From NCBI GenBank assembly GCA_945871455.1, contig CAMBXJ010000185.1, positions 1-8,101 of the forward strand: a DNA stretch of 8,101 nt, given 5' to 3'. This document shows, one piece after another, positions 6,257 through 8,101 of the stretch. Under the pieces are notes generated by a model. The model saw nothing but the letters and a program-made list of their open reading frames with translations, was not told the origin of the DNA and did not search any database. The translations under genes were made by a program, and so were the position numbers. The DNA is from Asaia bogorensis. Lineage in GTDB: Bacteria > Pseudomonadota > Alphaproteobacteria > Acetobacterales > Acetobacteraceae. Positions within the stretch are counted from its first letter, which is position 1. Each line of letters starts with the position of its first letter.

Positions 6257-6436
6257 CGGCGGGTTTTTGCGAACGCTTCGCACTTCTATTCGCAACTGGT
6301 GGCGTTGTCCAGCCCTGCGTCCCATCCTGCTTCGCCCTGCCTGGCGCGCCAGGAACAGGGTCGCGCGGGGTGCCCGAACAGGACAAGCGGACGGTCGTGG
6401 CACGACACCGCGACACAATCGCCGAGGAGCCTCCGC

Positions 6437-6466
6437 TTGACCCCTTTCGGACCCCACCGATATGGT
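6437..6466 (+). promoter_or_regulatory. candidate sigma70 promoter for the polyprenyl synthase
   Basis: TTGACC (6437-6442, 5 of 6 consensus) and TATGGT (6461-6466, 4 of 6) are separated by 18 bases. Transcription would begin near 6473, about 30 bases before TTG 6505 but only about 11 before ATG 6484, so it supports the TTG start. Confidence 0.45.
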
Positions 6467-6492
6467 GCGGTGCAACTTGCATCATGACAGTC

Positions 6493-6497
6493 AGGAG
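6493..6497 (+). promoter_or_regulatory. Shine-Dalgarno site deciding a TTG start
   Basis: AGGAG lies 7 bases before TTG 6505. The alternative ATG 6484 has no purine-rich site at a suitable distance and lies 5' of this one, so the site would be inside its coding region. This is why I place the synthase start at 6505. Confidence 0.7.
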
Positions 6498-6504
6498 TAG
6501 CCCA

Positions 6505-7563
6505 TTGGGCGGCGTCGCCAGTCCCCTCGATACCGGCGCGACGGCCATACCCGGCACTCCGGTGCGGGAGGTCGAGGACGCGCTTACCGCGCTGGTCAAC
6601 CTCGTGGGTGCCGACCTGCAGGCGTGCAACCGCGGCATCGTCGCCCGGATGGAAAGCCCGGTCGCGCTGATCCCGCAACTCGCCGCGCATATCGTTGCCG
6701 CCGGCGGCAAACGACTGCGTCCGCTCCTCACCCTCGCGGCGGCCCGCCTTTGCGGCTATCCCGCCTTTCCGGACGGCGCCCGCCATGTGGAGCTGGCCAC
6801 CTGCGTCGAATTCATCCACACCGCGACCCTGCTGCATGACGACGTCGTCGACGAGAGCCAACTGCGCCGGGGTCTGGCGTCCGCCAACGCGGTGTTCGGC
6901 AACAAGGCGTCCGTCCTGGTCGGCGATTTCCTGTTCGCCCGCGCCTTTCAGCTTATGGTGGGCGATGGTTCCTTGCGGGTGCTGGCCATCCTGTCGCGCG
7001 CGGCGGCCACCATCGCGGAAGGCGAGGTGTTGCAGCTCGTTACCCAGAACGATCTCACGACCGATGAGTCGCGCTATCTGGAAGTGGTGAAAGGCAAGAC
7101 CGCGGCGCTGTTTTCAGCGGCCTGCCAGGTCGGGGCGGTGCTTGCCGATCGTCCCGCGGCGGAGGAGGCGGCGCTGGCGGATTACGGCATGAAGCTGGGA
7201 ATTGCGTTCCAGCTTGTCGATGACGCGCTGGATTACGCGGCCGATCAGGCCACCCTGGGCAAGACGGTGGGCGACGATTTCCGAGAGGGTAAGATCACCC
7301 TGCCCGTGCTGGTGGCCTACCAGACCGGGGATCGGACGGAGCGCGCGTTCTGGGAACGCACCATCGGCGAGTCGGAGCAGGACGAGACCGACCTGCAACA
7401 CGCGCTGGACCTGATGGTTCGGCGTGACGCAATCGGCGCCACCCTGCGGCGGGCTCGGGGATTCGCCCAGGAGGCCAAGACGGCGCTGGAGATATTTGCC
7501 GATACGCCGGTGCGCCAGGTCATGATGGACGTCGCGGATTACACGGTGCGGCGCGCGCGCTGA
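6505..7563 (+). CDS. ispB: long-chain trans-polyprenyl diphosphate synthase
   Basis: This 352-residue enzyme extends farnesyl- or geranyl-diphosphate with isopentenyl diphosphate to the long all-trans chain used as the ubiquinone tail. Substrate contact GGKRLRP is at residues 67-73. The first Asp-rich motif is Asp112-Asp113-Val-Val-Asp116 (LLHDDVVDES) and the second is Asp239-Asp240-Ala-Leu-Asp243 (QLVDDALDY); both bind Mg2+ and diphosphate. The fifth residue before the first motif is the small Ala107, as in C40-C50 synthases, so an octaprenyl to decaprenyl product is likely; the exact length cannot be read from sequence. GKTVGDDFREGKITLPV (252-268) is typical of the family. I chose TTG 6505 for its AGGAG; ATG 6484 would add seven residues. 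It appears to be a single-gene unit, divergent from the iron operon and convergent with NAD kinase. The name ispB is by family; ddsA or sdsA are equivalent labels. Confidence 0.94.
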   Translation: MGGVASPLDTGATAIPGTPVREVEDALTALVNLVGADLQACNRGIVARMESPVALIPQLAAHIVAAGGKRLRPLLTLAAARLCGYPAFPDGARHVELATCVEFIHTATLLHDDVVDESQLRRGLASANAVFGNKASVLVGDFLFARAFQLMVGDGSLRVLAILSRAAATIAEGEVLQLVTQNDLTTDESRYLEVVKGKTAALFSAACQVGAVLADRPAAEEAALADYGMKLGIAFQLVDDALDYAADQATLGKTVGDDFREGKITLPVLVAYQTGDRTERAFWERTIGESEQDETDLQHALDLMVRRDAIGATLRRARGFAQEAKTALEIFADTPVRQVMMDVADYTVRRAR

Positions 7564-7605
7564 CGGCCGTGTCGCGTGGGGCGGCGGTCTAGGGAAAGAA
7601 AGGCT

Positions 7606-7671
7606 CGGGGCGATGCCCCGGACCCCGCGAGGGCTTTGCCCTTCGAACCCACCAGGAGCTACGGCCCCTGG
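7606..7671 (+). repeat. triple-hairpin intergenic repeat, copy 2
   Basis: Hairpin 1 is CGGGGC, loop GAT, GCCCCG (7606-7620). Hairpin 2 is built on AGGGC, loop TTT, GCCCT (7630-7642), flanked by CG on both sides with one bulge. Hairpin 3 is CCAGGAGC, loop TACG, GCCCCTGG (7652-7671), with one mismatch. The linkers GACCCCG and AACCCA correspond to those in copy 1. It begins about 40 bases after the polyprenyl synthase stop, so it would be the first structure in that mRNA's 3' end. Confidence 0.8.
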
Positions 7672-7682
7672 ACCGCGATTCA

Positions 7683-7756
7683 TTGGGTCAGGGACGAAAG
7701 GGGGCCGACACGGACGTTGGAACGCCATGGTCGGCCCCCTTTCGCCCCTGACCCAA
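7683..7756. repeat. 27-bp inverted repeat, possible two-way terminator
   Basis: The arms 7683-7709 and 7730-7756 pair at 26 of 27 positions around a 20-base loop; the only mismatch is A7694 with C7745. In minus-strand RNA that position becomes a G-U pair, so the hairpin is complete in that direction. It sits between the convergent polyprenyl synthase and NAD kinase genes, where a two-way terminator is expected, but there is no T-run. It is flanked by oppositely oriented triple-hairpin repeats. Confidence 0.85.
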
Positions 7757-7766
7757 CAGAAGGCAT

Positions 7767-7833
7767 CCAAGGCCCAGCCTTGGTGGGGGTCGAGGGGGCA
7801 AAGCCCCTCGCGGGGTTTGGGGCGGAGCCCCAA
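7767..7833 (-). repeat. triple-hairpin intergenic repeat, copy 3 (inverted)
   Basis: Read on the minus strand, hairpin 1 is TTGGGGC, loop TCC, GCCCCAA (7833-7817). The linker ACCCCG follows. Hairpin 2 has CGAGGGG / CCCCTCG arms (7810-7804 with 7797-7791). The linker ACCCCCA follows. Hairpin 3 is CCAAGGC, loop TGG, GCCTTGG (7783-7767). Order, loops and linkers match copies 1 and 2 but the orientation is opposite. It starts 14 bases past the NAD kinase stop codon. Confidence 0.8.
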
Positions 7834-7846
7834 GGCTTTCTGCCCT

Positions 7847-8101
7847 CTAAACCGTGGACTGCTCCACGATGATCCGTTCCGACAGCCCCTGGTCGGGGTC
7901 GAACAGCACGGTCACGCTGACGGACCGGTCCTCGCTGACCGCAACCGAGGCGACATCCCGTACTTCTGTGAAGTCGGCGACCGCGGCGGTGGGGCGTTTG
8001 TCGGTTTCCAGCACCTCGAACAGCACTTCGGCGGTGCTGGGCAGTAACGCGCCGCGCCAGCGTCGGGGGCGGAAGGCGCTGATCGGGGTCAGAGGAAACA
8101 G
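7847..8101 (-). CDS. nadK: NAD kinase, C-terminal part (cut by window edge)
   Basis: Only the last 84 codons are in the window; the start lies beyond the right edge. NAD kinase phosphorylates NAD to NADP in the cytosol. The visible residues begin [20 protein letters not shown] and continue through [43 protein letters not shown]. This is the C-terminal beta-rich part of alphaproteobacterial NadK, with the [17 protein letters not shown] block and the AVADxTEVRDV strand I recognise from that family. Full-length relatives are about 255 residues, so about one third is shown. The stop is TAG at 7847-7849. The catalytic GGDG motif would be in the missing part, so activity cannot be judged here. The gene converges on the polyprenyl synthase. 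Confidence 0.88.
   Translation of the reverse strand: MFPLTPISAFRPRRWRGALLPSTAEVLFEVLETDKRPTAAVADFTEVRDVASVAVSEDRSVSVTVLFDPDQGLSERIIVEQSTV

Larger units (their letters stand above)
6098..6504. other. divergent intergenic region, iron operon / polyprenyl synthase
   Basis: This 407-base gap separates the minus-strand iron operon from the plus-strand polyprenyl synthase. Next to the iron operon is a degenerate G-rich tandem array (6134-6256). Near the middle is the palindrome TGCGAA-CGC-TTCGCA (6268-6282), and its half-site TTCGCA recurs at 6289-6294; it could be an operator, but it does not match any iron box I know with confidence. At the right end are a sigma70-like promoter and a strong ribosome-binding site for the synthase. 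I could not identify a promoter for the iron operon. Confidence 0.6.

Noticed and set aside
6098..6475. N-terminal extension of the iron-binding protein through the tandem array
   Set aside because: It would place a repetitive Pro/Asn-rich segment before a clear Sec signal peptide; ATG 6097 has its own ribosome-binding site.
1392..7683. Shared 9-mer GCGATTCAT after repeat copies 1 and 2 (1392-1400 and 7675-7683)
   Set aside because: A 9-base match is expected many times by chance in 8 kb, and its distance from the hairpins differs between copies.

Overview
The window is GC-rich and reads like a chromosomal stretch of an alphaproteobacterium. The NAD kinase tail, the class I ribonucleotide reductase type and the style of the intergenic hairpin repeats make an Acetobacteraceae/Rhodospirillales member my best guess. 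That placement is inference from remembered family resemblance, not a search.

Layout, left to right. 118-1167 (-) is the beta subunit of class I ribonucleotide reductase (nrdB). A 369-base divergent gap (1168-1536) holds a triple-hairpin repeat. 1537-2982 (+) is an amidase-signature hydrolase with an intact Lys-Ser-Ser triad. A 406-base gap between convergent genes (2983-3388) holds a perfect 31-bp inverted repeat bracketed by 26-bp direct repeats, the left one starting inside the amidase stop codon. 3389-5011 (-) and 5072-6097 (-) form a two-gene operon for a ferric-iron type ABC importer: a periplasmic binding protein, then a two-domain permease. No ATPase gene is present here. A 407-base divergent gap (6098-6504) holds a decaying G-rich tandem array on the importer side and a promoter plus strong Shine-Dalgarno on the other side. 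6505-7563 (+) is a long-chain trans-polyprenyl diphosphate synthase, probably making the quinone side chain. 7564-7846 holds two inverted copies of the triple-hairpin repeat flanking a 27-bp hairpin. 7847-8101 (-) is the C-terminal third of NAD kinase, cut by the window edge.

The genes are mostly housekeeping and do not form one pathway: dNTP synthesis, amide hydrolysis, iron uptake, quinone side chain and NADP supply. I do not see a new multi-gene system. What deserves a second look is non-coding or concerns start sites: the triple-hairpin family (three copies), the large symmetric structure between the convergent polyprenyl synthase and NAD kinase genes, the repeat complex downstream of the amidase, the G-rich array ahead of the iron operon, and the permease, which has no ATG or GTG and may start at CTG.
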